Source: Bacteroidaceae bacterium
GTDB lineage: Bacteria > Bacteroidota > Bacteroidia > Bacteroidales > Bacteroidaceae
Length of the DNA stretch: 54,510 nucleotides
Assembly (NCBI GenBank): GCA_017536695.1
Contig: JAFXGX010000025.1
Span: 1-54,510, forward strand
Direction: 5' to 3'
The position numbers and the translations under genes are program-made. The notes under the pieces are model-generated. The model saw only the letters and a list, made by a program, of their open reading frames with translations, made no database searches and was not told where the DNA came from. The stretch's first letter is position 1, and the number at the start of each line of letters is the position of its first letter. Of this stretch, positions 46,201 to 54,510 are shown piece after piece.

Positions 46201-47415
46201 ATACGCATAATCATGCCGTTCCTGCAGCTCCTGATGCGGAAACAGATAACATTCCAGTCGGATTATGTGAACAACGCCATTGAATACCAGACATTCTGGG
46301 AGGAAGATACCTTTGCCAATGAACTGTGGAAGCCTGAATCGGTAAATGAAGCCATCAGTTTCCTCAACCACTATAACCAGCTGGTGCTCGGCGGCAAGGA
46401 GAGCGAGAGGGCAAACGAGGAGGAGAGATACCGCAGGTTCCATCCGCAGGTACTGTCGGCCTACAGGCTCGGAGACTCATTCAGCTACTTTATCCTTGAG
46501 CGCATACAGGTCATCATGGGAGTGTCGCGTTGGGAGAACATATCGCCTGTTGTCGAGGAGTTCTTCAGCGACAGGTACCGTAACAACGAGTGGTTCGACT
46601 ATTCGCAGATGTCAATGCTGTACGTGCTCTATCAGGTGGCAGTCCACTCCAAGGAGTTCAACAGCCGCCTGCTCGAGATATACACCCGCGAGAGCGAGGA
46701 CTGGAGCAACCGCACCCGCGGCCTCTTCAAGGGAAGGCGCAGCGCTGTCGCCAACCCCACCGGGCTCTACAAGCGCAACGTCATGAACTGGTATGCAGTG
46801 GTATACTGCAAGCATCACGGCGACAACATCCCGCACAGCGGCGACACTGTTGCCGTTCCGCTAATCTACAGGATGATAGACCGTGCAGTGGAGGAGAATG
46901 ACAAGGAGCTGCTGTTCCACCTCATCGAGAACATCTCGGAGCTAATTACTGACCACGGATATATAGACACCTCACTTGACCTGATAAAATATATACTTGT
47001 CAAGTTCGACACTCAGGAGAAGGTCGACAGGATAGACAGTGTACACGTAGAGCGCAACGGCATATACAGGTACAGTCTCGAACGTCTCATAGGCAATGTG
47101 TTCAGCACCGCAAAGAACTACTTCCCGGGCAAGGTCGACACATTCATAAAGAAAGATATTGTAGGATTGTCGTTCCCGGGAATACCTTCCTACCGCGAGG
47201 AGATACTGAACTACAACCCAAGCGGCGAGACCCTGTCGGACCTTTTGACACACAAATTCGGCAATTTCCTCATGTGGGCCTTGCTAAATAAAGATGTTGT
47301 GGATAACTTTGCAGAGGAATCGGTAAAAGAATCGGCAAACTCAAAGAACAGTTTCATCTGGTACGAGAAGGTTGTCAGGATACTTGTCAAGCACATGTTC
47401 GGCATAAGACTCTGA
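43258..47415 (+). CDS. Giant HEPN-STAND NTPase with large helical C-terminus
   Basis: A 1385-residue cytosolic protein. The N-terminal helical region (about 1-200) has 'IVRIRNEFRAHAAVFSDEIY': R155-N156 and H161 fit the RX4-6H motif of HEPN RNase-type domains. A beta-rich segment follows (about 205-310). The NTPase has Walker A GEAGQGKT at 359-366 and a Walker B ending 'YFFFDAINE' (D435, E439), typical of STAND ATPases. 'LFTCRVYTW' and 'RLRDPLVLKITGSN' fit the rest of the module. Residues about 640-1385 look like an alpha-helical solenoid that could sense a ligand. This order (effector, STAND, solenoid) resembles Avs-type antiphage sensors. Defence is inferred; the family is not one I can name exactly. 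Confidence 0.75.
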   Translation: MSRFTYLKEYDTPSQELYDMLVERSINSLPYTLALPVSCIYNEIEKGDYFRAMNHMLVFFEISAQYLSTVLLQMVRNSPTEAAHNVAVNFVDKIDSKRPLSFGDWTNELLTPLMNITEKENGDSMLIQAICKSIYVKHVNKLTDSKKEMSIVRIRNEFRAHAAVFSDEIYKKVLIQLEPRFLAMLQALEPLTYANFVAIGAGGEKWLMNGTEPMIAEEIELPSPQKGHYYIKSRVDGAVTDLYPLVLMNKDNFVYVFQTLKENSVAYMSSNENAITITTEEYNEDFDRNFQSISPNFDIARTPNWNEMKQMMRYESSLFLDRVYKEKKYNRELFVERDSLTAMLDAFIESDATIFPLIGEAGQGKTNQLCYWTETLTKKEFPVLIFNSTEFSDISFPDKMKMIFHCKQQKQLLAILRHLHSSAETNGCYVYFFFDAINECLKYHGSDNNEEAPLQLYNDIAQLLVSPEFPRFKTLFTCRVYTWKNLIQPMTAKQGRLLHRVEEESGVTVAGFNKEESEKAYRMYQELYQMRTPFAEIDPRVALRLRDPLVLKITGSNYLGKALSADTNDYTSLRLFEHLTQEIGNSYAGRMQCEIIDCIAEYMLSCYLKGEPCDSISVTRIKAAHESDDPLLPLKTALFNEDGITIAYAELLNKTERPILKEVERGALGKKEKHIQFVYERFLEFILGRALFGQMRSRLLFGHTIPATAYADALKSCKHNTVLHGAVRNALLLDCLDTGCYDIFIELETEYDDNDTIKSIVTDAIDTLIKENYENELFGLMNRMLDVQPEGGTGLIEEFNGVIKLIESNKADSNVIAKHKELHAQLESTIRLRNLASVSIINGILLSEYFNESLYMGDVKELLWRVMTDPLLETRNDACKCAYYLSKKRYTLGHTPLQKNLAEYIVKEMYAYIKAHTLVRNAIDKKLRSRMVIFIETATRLAVMLIIDNLLDEKNGDGKVVDSLFEEIRDIFRYATFRFRLIRIIMPFLQLLMRKQITFQSDYVNNAIEYQTFWEEDTFANELWKPESVNEAISFLNHYNQLVLGGKESERANEEERYRRFHPQVLSAYRLGDSFSYFILERIQVIMGVSRWENISPVVEEFFSDRYRNNEWFDYSQMSMLYVLYQVAVHSKEFNSRLLEIYTRESEDWSNRTRGLFKGRRSAVANPTGLYKRNVMNWYAVVYCKHHGDNIPHSGDTVAVPLIYRMIDRAVEENDKELLFHLIENISELITDHGYIDTSLDLIKYILVKFDTQEKVDRIDSVHVERNGIYRYSLERLIGNVFSTAKNYFPGKVDTFIKKDIVGLSFPGIPSYREEILNYNPSGETLSDLLTHKFGNFLMWALLNKDVVDNFAEESVKESANSKNSFIWYEKVVRILVKHMFGIRL

Positions 47416-47443
47416 CCGGAAAGAGACATCAGAAACACAAAGA

Positions 47444-48289
47444 ATGAAAATGAAAAAGAGTCATATTATTGTATCAGCGTTAGTTATGTTCACTATTGTA
47501 TATGTACTGATTATGTTCAAGACTTATCTGTTTGCGCCGACGGGCTACGACTGCCAGACGCATGAGAATGTAGAGATTGTAGCGCACCGCGCCGGAGCAG
47601 GCATGGCACCCGAGAACTCCCTGTCGTGCATTGAGAAAGGCATTGCCACCGGAACCGACATCATCGAGATCGACATAAGGCTCACGAAGGATGACATCGT
47701 TGTCGTGTGCCACGACAGCAATGTCAAACGTACCACAGACGGCAAGGGCAAGATTGAGGAGATGACATTCGAGGAGGTGCGTTCGGTACGCATTCTTGAT
47801 CTTGAAGGCAACCCCACAGAGGAGCGCATCCCAACCCTTGACGAGGTGCTTGACCTTGTAGACGGGCGCTGCCGCCTGCTCATTGAGGTAAAGCCGTGCA
47901 AGAGATACGAAAGAATCTCGGAACTGCTGCTCAAGGCCATAGAGAAGCATGATGCCGCATCATGGGTGTCGGCACAGTCGTTCAGCGACAATGTGCTCTT
48001 TGCACTCAATGCCCTGAACCCGCCGTTCCCGCTCGAGAAGCTAATCGTATGCAAACTGCCGCTGTTCCCGCTCATCATTGACAACGGGCTGTCGGGTTTC
48101 AACTATGAGAAGTACAGTTTCATCAGCTCATTCAACTTCAACTACAGCGCACTGCCCGCATCGCTCATAAAGAAGATACATGCCAACGGAAAGAAAGTGA
48201 AGATATGGACACTTGACTCTCCCGAGGAGACCCCCGACCTTGATGTGGACGGAATAATTACTGACCGTCCCGACTTGTGGAGCAAGTAA
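47444..48289 (+). CDS. Membrane-anchored glycerophosphodiester phosphodiesterase
   Basis: A 281-residue protein with one N-terminal membrane span (about 7-27). The GDPD barrel follows with the catalytic set H48-R49 in 'VAHRAGAGMAPENS', E75/D77 in 'IIEIDIRLTKDD' and H90 in 'VVCHD', ending 'VDGIITDRPDLW'. It hydrolyses glycerophosphodiesters to glycerol-3-phosphate. It starts 28 bases after the HEPN-STAND gene, with no terminator between, so it is probably co-transcribed. It may be an ordinary lipid-turnover gene or part of the same system. Confidence 0.9.
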   Translation: MKMKKSHIIVSALVMFTIVYVLIMFKTYLFAPTGYDCQTHENVEIVAHRAGAGMAPENSLSCIEKGIATGTDIIEIDIRLTKDDIVVVCHDSNVKRTTDGKGKIEEMTFEEVRSVRILDLEGNPTEERIPTLDEVLDLVDGRCRLLIEVKPCKRYERISELLLKAIEKHDAASWVSAQSFSDNVLFALNALNPPFPLEKLIVCKLPLFPLIIDNGLSGFNYEKYSFISSFNFNYSALPASLIKKIHANGKKVKIWTLDSPEETPDLDVDGIITDRPDLWSK

Positions 48290-48300
48290 GTTATTACAAC

Positions 48301-48350
48301 ATACATAAAAAGAGAGAATGCGCCACAGCGCATTCTCTCTTTTTATGTAT
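48301..48350. terminator. Very strong bidirectional terminator
   Basis: A perfect 23-bp stem (48301-48323 with 48328-48350) has a CACA loop. AAAAAG and CTTTTT arms supply U-runs both ways. It lies between the GDPD gene and convergent groEL. Confidence 0.9.
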
Positions 48351-48362
48351 GTATATCGGGCA

Positions 48363-50015
<1,653 letters not shown>

Positions 50016-50288
50016 TTATCCTAAAATAGCAAGAACATCACTCTGACGCATAATCAGATATTTCTCGCCCTCGAACTCAATCTCTGTACCGGCATACTTG
50101 CCATAGAGCACCTGGTCGCCTACGGCAATCAGCATCTCCTCATCCTTTGTTCCGTTGCCTACCGCAACAACTTTACCCTGAAGGGGTTTCTCCTTGGCTG
50201 TATCAGGGATGATGATACCGCCGATTGTCTTCTCTTCTGCAGGCTGAGGCAAGATAAGCACTCTGTCTGCCAATGGTTTGATATTCAT
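50016..50288 (-). CDS. groES: Co-chaperonin GroES
   Basis: A 90-residue Hsp10 cap, starting '[20 protein letters not shown]' with the mobile loop '[21 protein letters not shown]' close behind. It is the first gene of the groES-groEL operon. The CIRCE element typical of HrcA control is not visible upstream. Confidence 0.99.
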   Translation of the reverse strand: MNIKPLADRVLILPQPAEEKTIGGIIIPDTAKEKPLQGKVVAVGNGTKDEEMLIAVGDQVLYGKYAGTEIEFEGEKYLIMRQSDVLAILG

Positions 50289-50378
50289 ATTATATGTTTT
50301 TAATTTGTTATTTGTATCGCTTTACAGAACAGATATAACCAAAACCATGCCAAAAAAGTTCGGTTCAGCAAAACGTGA

Positions 50379-50409
50379 CAAAAATACACAATATTTCCAT
50401 AGGAGCAAA
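50379..50409 (-). promoter_or_regulatory. groES: Near-consensus promoter of groES-groEL
   Basis: On the minus strand, TTTG (50409-50406), a 19-base spacer and TATTTTTG (50386-50379) match TTTG-N19-TAnnTTTG, with a leader of about 80-90 bases. The rest of the 50289-50636 gap is AT-rich and holds the promoter of the next gene. Confidence 0.7.
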
Positions 50410-50549
50410 ACGAGAATGACATTTTGACAGAGACAGCAATCGGTTCAAAGGCAATATCTATCAACAAAGAATTACTAATAATAAAAGTTAAATGTTAAAG
50501 GAAAAGAGAAATTTGACCCGAAATATTTAGTTTACACGGATTCTCATGA

Positions 50550-50557
50550 TATTTTTG
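50550..50557 (+). promoter_or_regulatory. -7 box upstream of the MG2/Sel1 gene
   Basis: TATTTTTG matches TAnnTTTG, 79 bases before the ATG at 50637. A weak TTTAG precedes it at 50526-50530. Confidence 0.5.
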
Positions 50558-50636
50558 TAAAAGTTATGGAAAAATGTAACGTTTCTTCAAAAATCAAGTC
50601 TATATATAAAAAGCCTCATATTAAACACCGATAACT

Positions 50637-53600
50637 ATGAAAAGAGTATTTGCCATACTGACACTAATCTTCATTACATTCTCCTCTGCCACCGCGCAGA
50701 GCAAGCTCGACAGCATCGCCTATCGTGCAATGCAGGTGGGTCAGGTAATGCAGCAGGAGCGCGTGTACCTGCACTTCGACAACACAGCCTACTACCTTGG
50801 CGAGACAATGTGGTTCAAGGCATACGTCTCTTTCGGTGCCGACAACCGCCCGAGCACGCTCAGCAAAGTGCTGTACGTCGAGCTTGTAGCACCCGAAGGG
50901 TATGTTGTGGAGACAAAGAAGTACAAGATTGGCGATGACGGCAGCTGCCACGGCGAGTTCGAACTCAAGCCACTCATGCTGTCGGGATACTATGAGGTAC
51001 GTGCATACACACGCTACATGCTCAACTGGGACAAGAGCGCCATATTCAGCCGCGTGTTCCCTGTGTTCGACAAGGTTAATGCCGACAACTGGGACTTCAA
51101 GAACATGCTCGACCGCCGCAGAGGATTCAGCAGCAACGGCAAATGGATAAGCGCCGAGCTGCCCGAGGCATCACTTGCGTTCTTCCCCGAGGGCGGAAAC
51201 CTTGTCACAGGGCTCGAGAACCGCGTGGCATATGAGCTCAGGGGCGAGAACGGCCTCTTCGGCGAGGAGAAGATAACCATATACGAGGATAACGCGCCGT
51301 TGCTTGAGACCACTCCGTCACATATGGGAAAGGGCTCATTTGTGTTTACCCCTAAAGATGGTGCCAAGTACCGCGCCGAGGTAACGATGACAAACGGGAA
51401 GGGTAAGCAGAAGAAACACAAATTCAATTTGCCGAAGGCCGAGAAGGAGGGTATTGTAATGAGTGTCAAGGATGACGGCGGGAACATCACTGTCGACATA
51501 CGCAACAACTTCAGCGACAATATGGAACTGGGTTTCGTTCTGCTGCACCGCGGAACGATGGGCTACTACAGGAAGTTCAATACAGCGACAGGCAACAGAA
51601 GTTTCACATTCGCCAAGGACAGTCTGCGCGAGGGTGTGAACCGCGCGGTAATATTCGCCGACAGCATAACGCCGCTTGCAGAGCGCCACTTCTTCATAAC
51701 ACATGAGGCATTGCTGCAGAGTGACAACAGGACGGTCAAGCTGAACGTGACAGCAAACGGCTCACAGCCGAGCGATGCTATGCTCAGCCCGCACCAGAAG
51801 GTAACGATAAAGGTAAGCCGCGATGACGGCAAGCCCATTACTGGAGAGAGTGACCTCTCGCTCACGGTAAGCGATGCCATAGGCAAGCAGACCACTTCGT
51901 ACAGCCATAACCTGTATACATACATGCTGCTCGGTTCGGAACTCAAAGGCTACATCCCCGATGCGGCGCAGTACTTCGACCCCGACAATGCAAACCGCCA
52001 CAAGCAGCTCGACCTTGTGATGCTCACACATGGCTGGACTTCGTATGACTGGAGCAAACTGACACGCACGGCCATAGCAGACATGCAGCCCATCGAGCGC
52101 GGAATAACAATAAAGGGCTTCTTCTTCATGAAGCACAAAAACGATAATGCAGGGCACTACGGCGAGATGAAGCTCATTCCGCAGGACAACATCCTTACCC
52201 GGTTCGACTTTTCCCCAAACGGCAATGATGTCATTACAACCACATTCCGTACAGACAGCGCCGGAGCATTCGTTCTGCAGACCGATGATTTCTACGGTAC
52301 ACGCGTAGCATCACTCAAGCCGCAGACAGTAATGAGACAGACAGGCAACATAGCCTACCAGTTCGCGCTCGACCGCTACTACTCGCCCGAGTTCAGGCTC
52401 TACGACTACTGGGAGAACCACCTCGGCAAACCCATGAGCAAGAGCCAGAGTGACAGCATTGTAAAGATGAATCCCTTCGAGTTCATGCTTTCCTCGCTTG
52501 AGGTAACAGCAAAGAAAAAGCATGAGTTCAACAGCCGTCCGCCACACAGCGAGATGCGCTTCAACTACCTCGATGAGTGGGAGTATGCACAGGATATCAC
52601 CTATGTCAACATGTTCAAGACCTTTGAGGATGAGGTATATAACAATGTAAAGACCGAAAGAATCTTCGAGGATGAGGCCAACAGGGATGCAGGAGACAGC
52701 ATCAGCGAGGTTATAGAGAATGATGAGGTGCTCTCCCTTACATTAAAGAAGAACCCTGGCAGCATCAATACGACAAAGTACATCGGCAACATCCGTTTCT
52801 CTACCGAGGCGGCCGGCACGTTCCCCGTCGACCATGACTACGACCACATACTGACAGCAAACGACGTTGTATTGAGCGCTATGAAACGTCACAACTACAG
52901 CTGGGCCTATTGGGTACAGCTGATGGTGGTGCTCGGGGAGTACAGCCACGACAGGACACCAGAGCCCGACATGGAGTACCTGCGAGGACTGCCCGACGCC
53001 GACAAGATGACCAACTTCAAGGAGATTGTCATCCGAAGCGATGAGAACACACGCCTGCAGTTCGAGAACCGCAACACCCACTGGGAACCGCTCTCAAGAA
53101 TGCTCGACAACAAAGTCCCCATACAGAAGTTCTACGGCGGTTTCCTGTCGCAGAGCTATCTTTACAGCGGTAGCGGCATTGACGGGAGCCCAGACGTAAG
53201 GACATTCATGCAACGTATCAACAACGAGCAGAACACCGGAATAAACTACCCTATGAACCCCAACTATGTGGCATGCCTCATTCCTTACACCGTGGAGGAA
53301 CGCACACAGGGAGTCGTTCCCGAGTTCGCGGCACCAGGCAGCACAATGCGCTATACATCGGTACAAGGATACAGCGAAAGCAAGCAGTTCTACTCGCCCG
53401 ACTACGGCAATATGAAACCACAGGAGAAGGATTACCGCCGCACGCTGTGCTGGGTTCCCGAGGTAAGGATTGAGAACGGCGAGGCTGTCGTCGAATTCTA
53501 CAACAGCAGCTGCTGCAGCAACATTAGTGTTGACGTCACAGGACGCGACAATGACATAATGTTCAGCAATGATGAGGTGACGCGCACAAGATTCATTGAG

Positions 53601-54428
53601 AGAGCAGTACAACAAAGGAACATTGAGAAAAAGGAGGCAAAGCCCGAGGAAGAGCCGATGGACTCCGCAACGTTGGCTGCATGTGCATACCACCACGAAA
53701 AGGCGCTCATATATTACAACCAGAAGCGCTACAAGGACGCCTTGACAATGTTCGTGGAACTTGCCCAGTACCGCTATGCACCGTCAATCTATTATATCGG
53801 TCTCTGCTACCTCAACGGTACAGGCCTCACGAAGAACGATGAACAGGCCTGCAAGTTCATAAGCAACGCAGCCGAGCGTGGCGAGCCAAGAGCCATGTAC
53901 GACCTTGCCGTAATGACAGAGGAAGGCATCGGAACAGCAAAGAACGAAGCGTTGGCACATAAGTACTATGAGAGCGCTGCAACCCTTGATGAGCCACGCG
54001 CACTTGTAGAGATGGCACACCGCTACCTCAACGGAACAATGGTCGGGCAGGACAAAGCGACGGCAGAGACACTGCTGAAAAGGGCAGCCGAGCTGAAATA
54101 CCCCCAGGCACAGCTGGAGTACGGCAAGTTCCTGATTGCCGAAGGTCGTGATGGGACAGCTCATATAAGGGCAGCTGCCGAAGCAAAGCACCCCGAGGCA
54201 CTGCTGTTCATGTACGAACACGAGCAGAAGGCCGGCAACCACAAACAGGCATACGGCTACGCCAAAGAGCTGCATCTGCAGAAAGACCACCGCGGTACCA
54301 AGTTCATGGCCGACTGCTACCTTGAGGGCAAGGGAGTAAGCCGCGACAAGAGCCTTGCAAAGGACCTCTACCGCGAGGCCGCCGCAGCGGGCAACGAAGA
54401 GGCAAAGGAGATTATGAAGAAACTGTAA
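50637..54428 (+). CDS. MG2-like envelope protein fused to Sel1 repeats
   Basis: A 1263-residue exported protein with a signal peptide ending ATAQ (about 1-21). The first part, with 'QERVYLHFDNTAYYLGETMWFKAYV', is an MG2/macroglobulin-like beta domain (about 40-140) typical of large Bacteroidota envelope proteins. More beta modules follow, including a late 'YRRTLCWVPEVRIENGEAVVEFYN' (about 935-960) often seen in this family. After a charged linker (about 1000), residues about 1015-1263 are Sel1/TPR-like repeats ('APSIYYIGLCYLNGTGLTKN', 'PRAMYDLAVMTEEGIGTAKN', 'GTKFMADCYLEGKGVSRDKS'). Sel1 repeats mediate protein binding. The fusion is unusual. The cell location and ligand are unknown. Confidence 0.75.
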   Translation: MKRVFAILTLIFITFSSATAQSKLDSIAYRAMQVGQVMQQERVYLHFDNTAYYLGETMWFKAYVSFGADNRPSTLSKVLYVELVAPEGYVVETKKYKIGDDGSCHGEFELKPLMLSGYYEVRAYTRYMLNWDKSAIFSRVFPVFDKVNADNWDFKNMLDRRRGFSSNGKWISAELPEASLAFFPEGGNLVTGLENRVAYELRGENGLFGEEKITIYEDNAPLLETTPSHMGKGSFVFTPKDGAKYRAEVTMTNGKGKQKKHKFNLPKAEKEGIVMSVKDDGGNITVDIRNNFSDNMELGFVLLHRGTMGYYRKFNTATGNRSFTFAKDSLREGVNRAVIFADSITPLAERHFFITHEALLQSDNRTVKLNVTANGSQPSDAMLSPHQKVTIKVSRDDGKPITGESDLSLTVSDAIGKQTTSYSHNLYTYMLLGSELKGYIPDAAQYFDPDNANRHKQLDLVMLTHGWTSYDWSKLTRTAIADMQPIERGITIKGFFFMKHKNDNAGHYGEMKLIPQDNILTRFDFSPNGNDVITTTFRTDSAGAFVLQTDDFYGTRVASLKPQTVMRQTGNIAYQFALDRYYSPEFRLYDYWENHLGKPMSKSQSDSIVKMNPFEFMLSSLEVTAKKKHEFNSRPPHSEMRFNYLDEWEYAQDITYVNMFKTFEDEVYNNVKTERIFEDEANRDAGDSISEVIENDEVLSLTLKKNPGSINTTKYIGNIRFSTEAAGTFPVDHDYDHILTANDVVLSAMKRHNYSWAYWVQLMVVLGEYSHDRTPEPDMEYLRGLPDADKMTNFKEIVIRSDENTRLQFENRNTHWEPLSRMLDNKVPIQKFYGGFLSQSYLYSGSGIDGSPDVRTFMQRINNEQNTGINYPMNPNYVACLIPYTVEERTQGVVPEFAAPGSTMRYTSVQGYSESKQFYSPDYGNMKPQEKDYRRTLCWVPEVRIENGEAVVEFYNSSCCSNISVDVTGRDNDIMFSNDEVTRTRFIERAVQQRNIEKKEAKPEEEPMDSATLAACAYHHEKALIYYNQKRYKDALTMFVELAQYRYAPSIYYIGLCYLNGTGLTKNDEQACKFISNAAERGEPRAMYDLAVMTEEGIGTAKNEALAHKYYESAATLDEPRALVEMAHRYLNGTMVGQDKATAETLLKRAAELKYPQAQLEYGKFLIAEGRDGTAHIRAAAEAKHPEALLFMYEHEQKAGNHKQAYGYAKELHLQKDHRGTKFMADCYLEGKGVSRDKSLAKDLYREAAAAGNEEAKEIMKKL

Positions 54429-54455
54429 GGTTGTTGCAATGAGAAAGCTGCAGGC

Positions 54456-54510
54456 TTAAACATCAGACATTAAACATCAGACATTAAACACTAAACATTA
54501 AACATTAAAC
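54456..54510. repeat. Heptamer tandem repeat at the window edge
   Basis: Seven full copies and one partial copy of a 7-base unit, TTAAACA with variants TCAGACA and CTAAACA, follow the MG2/Sel1 gene. The array continues past the window. Confidence 0.8.

Noticed and set aside
45532-46443. 303-codon open frame antisense to the HEPN-STAND gene
   Set aside because: It is a frame shadow of a long, well-supported gene. It has no signal, domain or promoter of its own.
50289-50636. CIRCE element for HrcA control of groES
   Set aside because: No TTAGCACTC-N9-GAGTGCTAA match is visible in the region; only a normal promoter is supported.

Overview
The window looks like a chromosomal segment of a member of the order Bacteroidales (phylum Bacteroidota), probably near Prevotellaceae or Bacteroidaceae. 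Four things point there: SusC/SusD genes with companion lipoproteins, many promoter-like TAnnTTTG boxes with a TTTG about 19 bases upstream in the best cases, GH92/GH33/GH18 secreted hydrolases, and Prevotella-like C-terminal tails of the form 'DLxGR..GxYIxNGKK'. Species cannot be fixed from the sequence alone. I saw no tRNA, rRNA, CRISPR array, integrase or IS transposase.

Layout. 1-4281: a GadC-like amino-acid antiporter and a GH92 alpha-mannosidase lipoprotein, separated by a strongly structured spacer. The GH92 C-terminus appears to have taken up a palindromic repeat in frame. 4317-4488: a MITE-like element with a 5-base target duplication; a second copy lies at 28643-28841. 4586-7047: two tandem TIR-domain genes with almost identical N-termini and unrelated C-type-lectin-like C-termini, one with a membrane span. 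7089-7455: a 117-base tandem repeat. 7454-13570: a CPA2 cation/proton antiporter and an outer-membrane protein on the minus strand; yidC and a small conserved gene on the plus strand. 13720-28547: a secretome block with a GH18 protein, a uracil-DNA glycosylase-like gene, a C10 cysteine peptidase, a DcaP-like porin, an AraC regulator, SIMPL and DoxX genes, a GH33 sialidase and an Ig-like repeat protein. Four of these secreted proteins share the same kind of C-terminal tail.

28961-41495: a minus-strand operon of about 12.5 kb, read from a near-consensus promoter at 41592-41622. It encodes a small exported protein, SusC, SusD, a DUF4843 lipoprotein, a PKD-like lipoprotein and three TlpA-type thioredoxin proteins. 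The SusC/SusD/two-lipoprotein order resembles the peptide-binding BT2261-2264 complex of B. thetaiotaomicron, so import of peptides or peptide-like ligands is the best guess.

41865-48289: a divergent pair made of a two-TM CorA-like membrane protein and a 1385-residue HEPN-STAND NTPase, with a membrane-anchored glycerophosphodiesterase 28 bases downstream. This is the best candidate for an undescribed conflict or defence system. 48363-50288: groEL and groES. 50637-54428: an MG2-like surface or periplasmic protein fused to Sel1 repeats, followed by a heptamer repeat that runs off the window.
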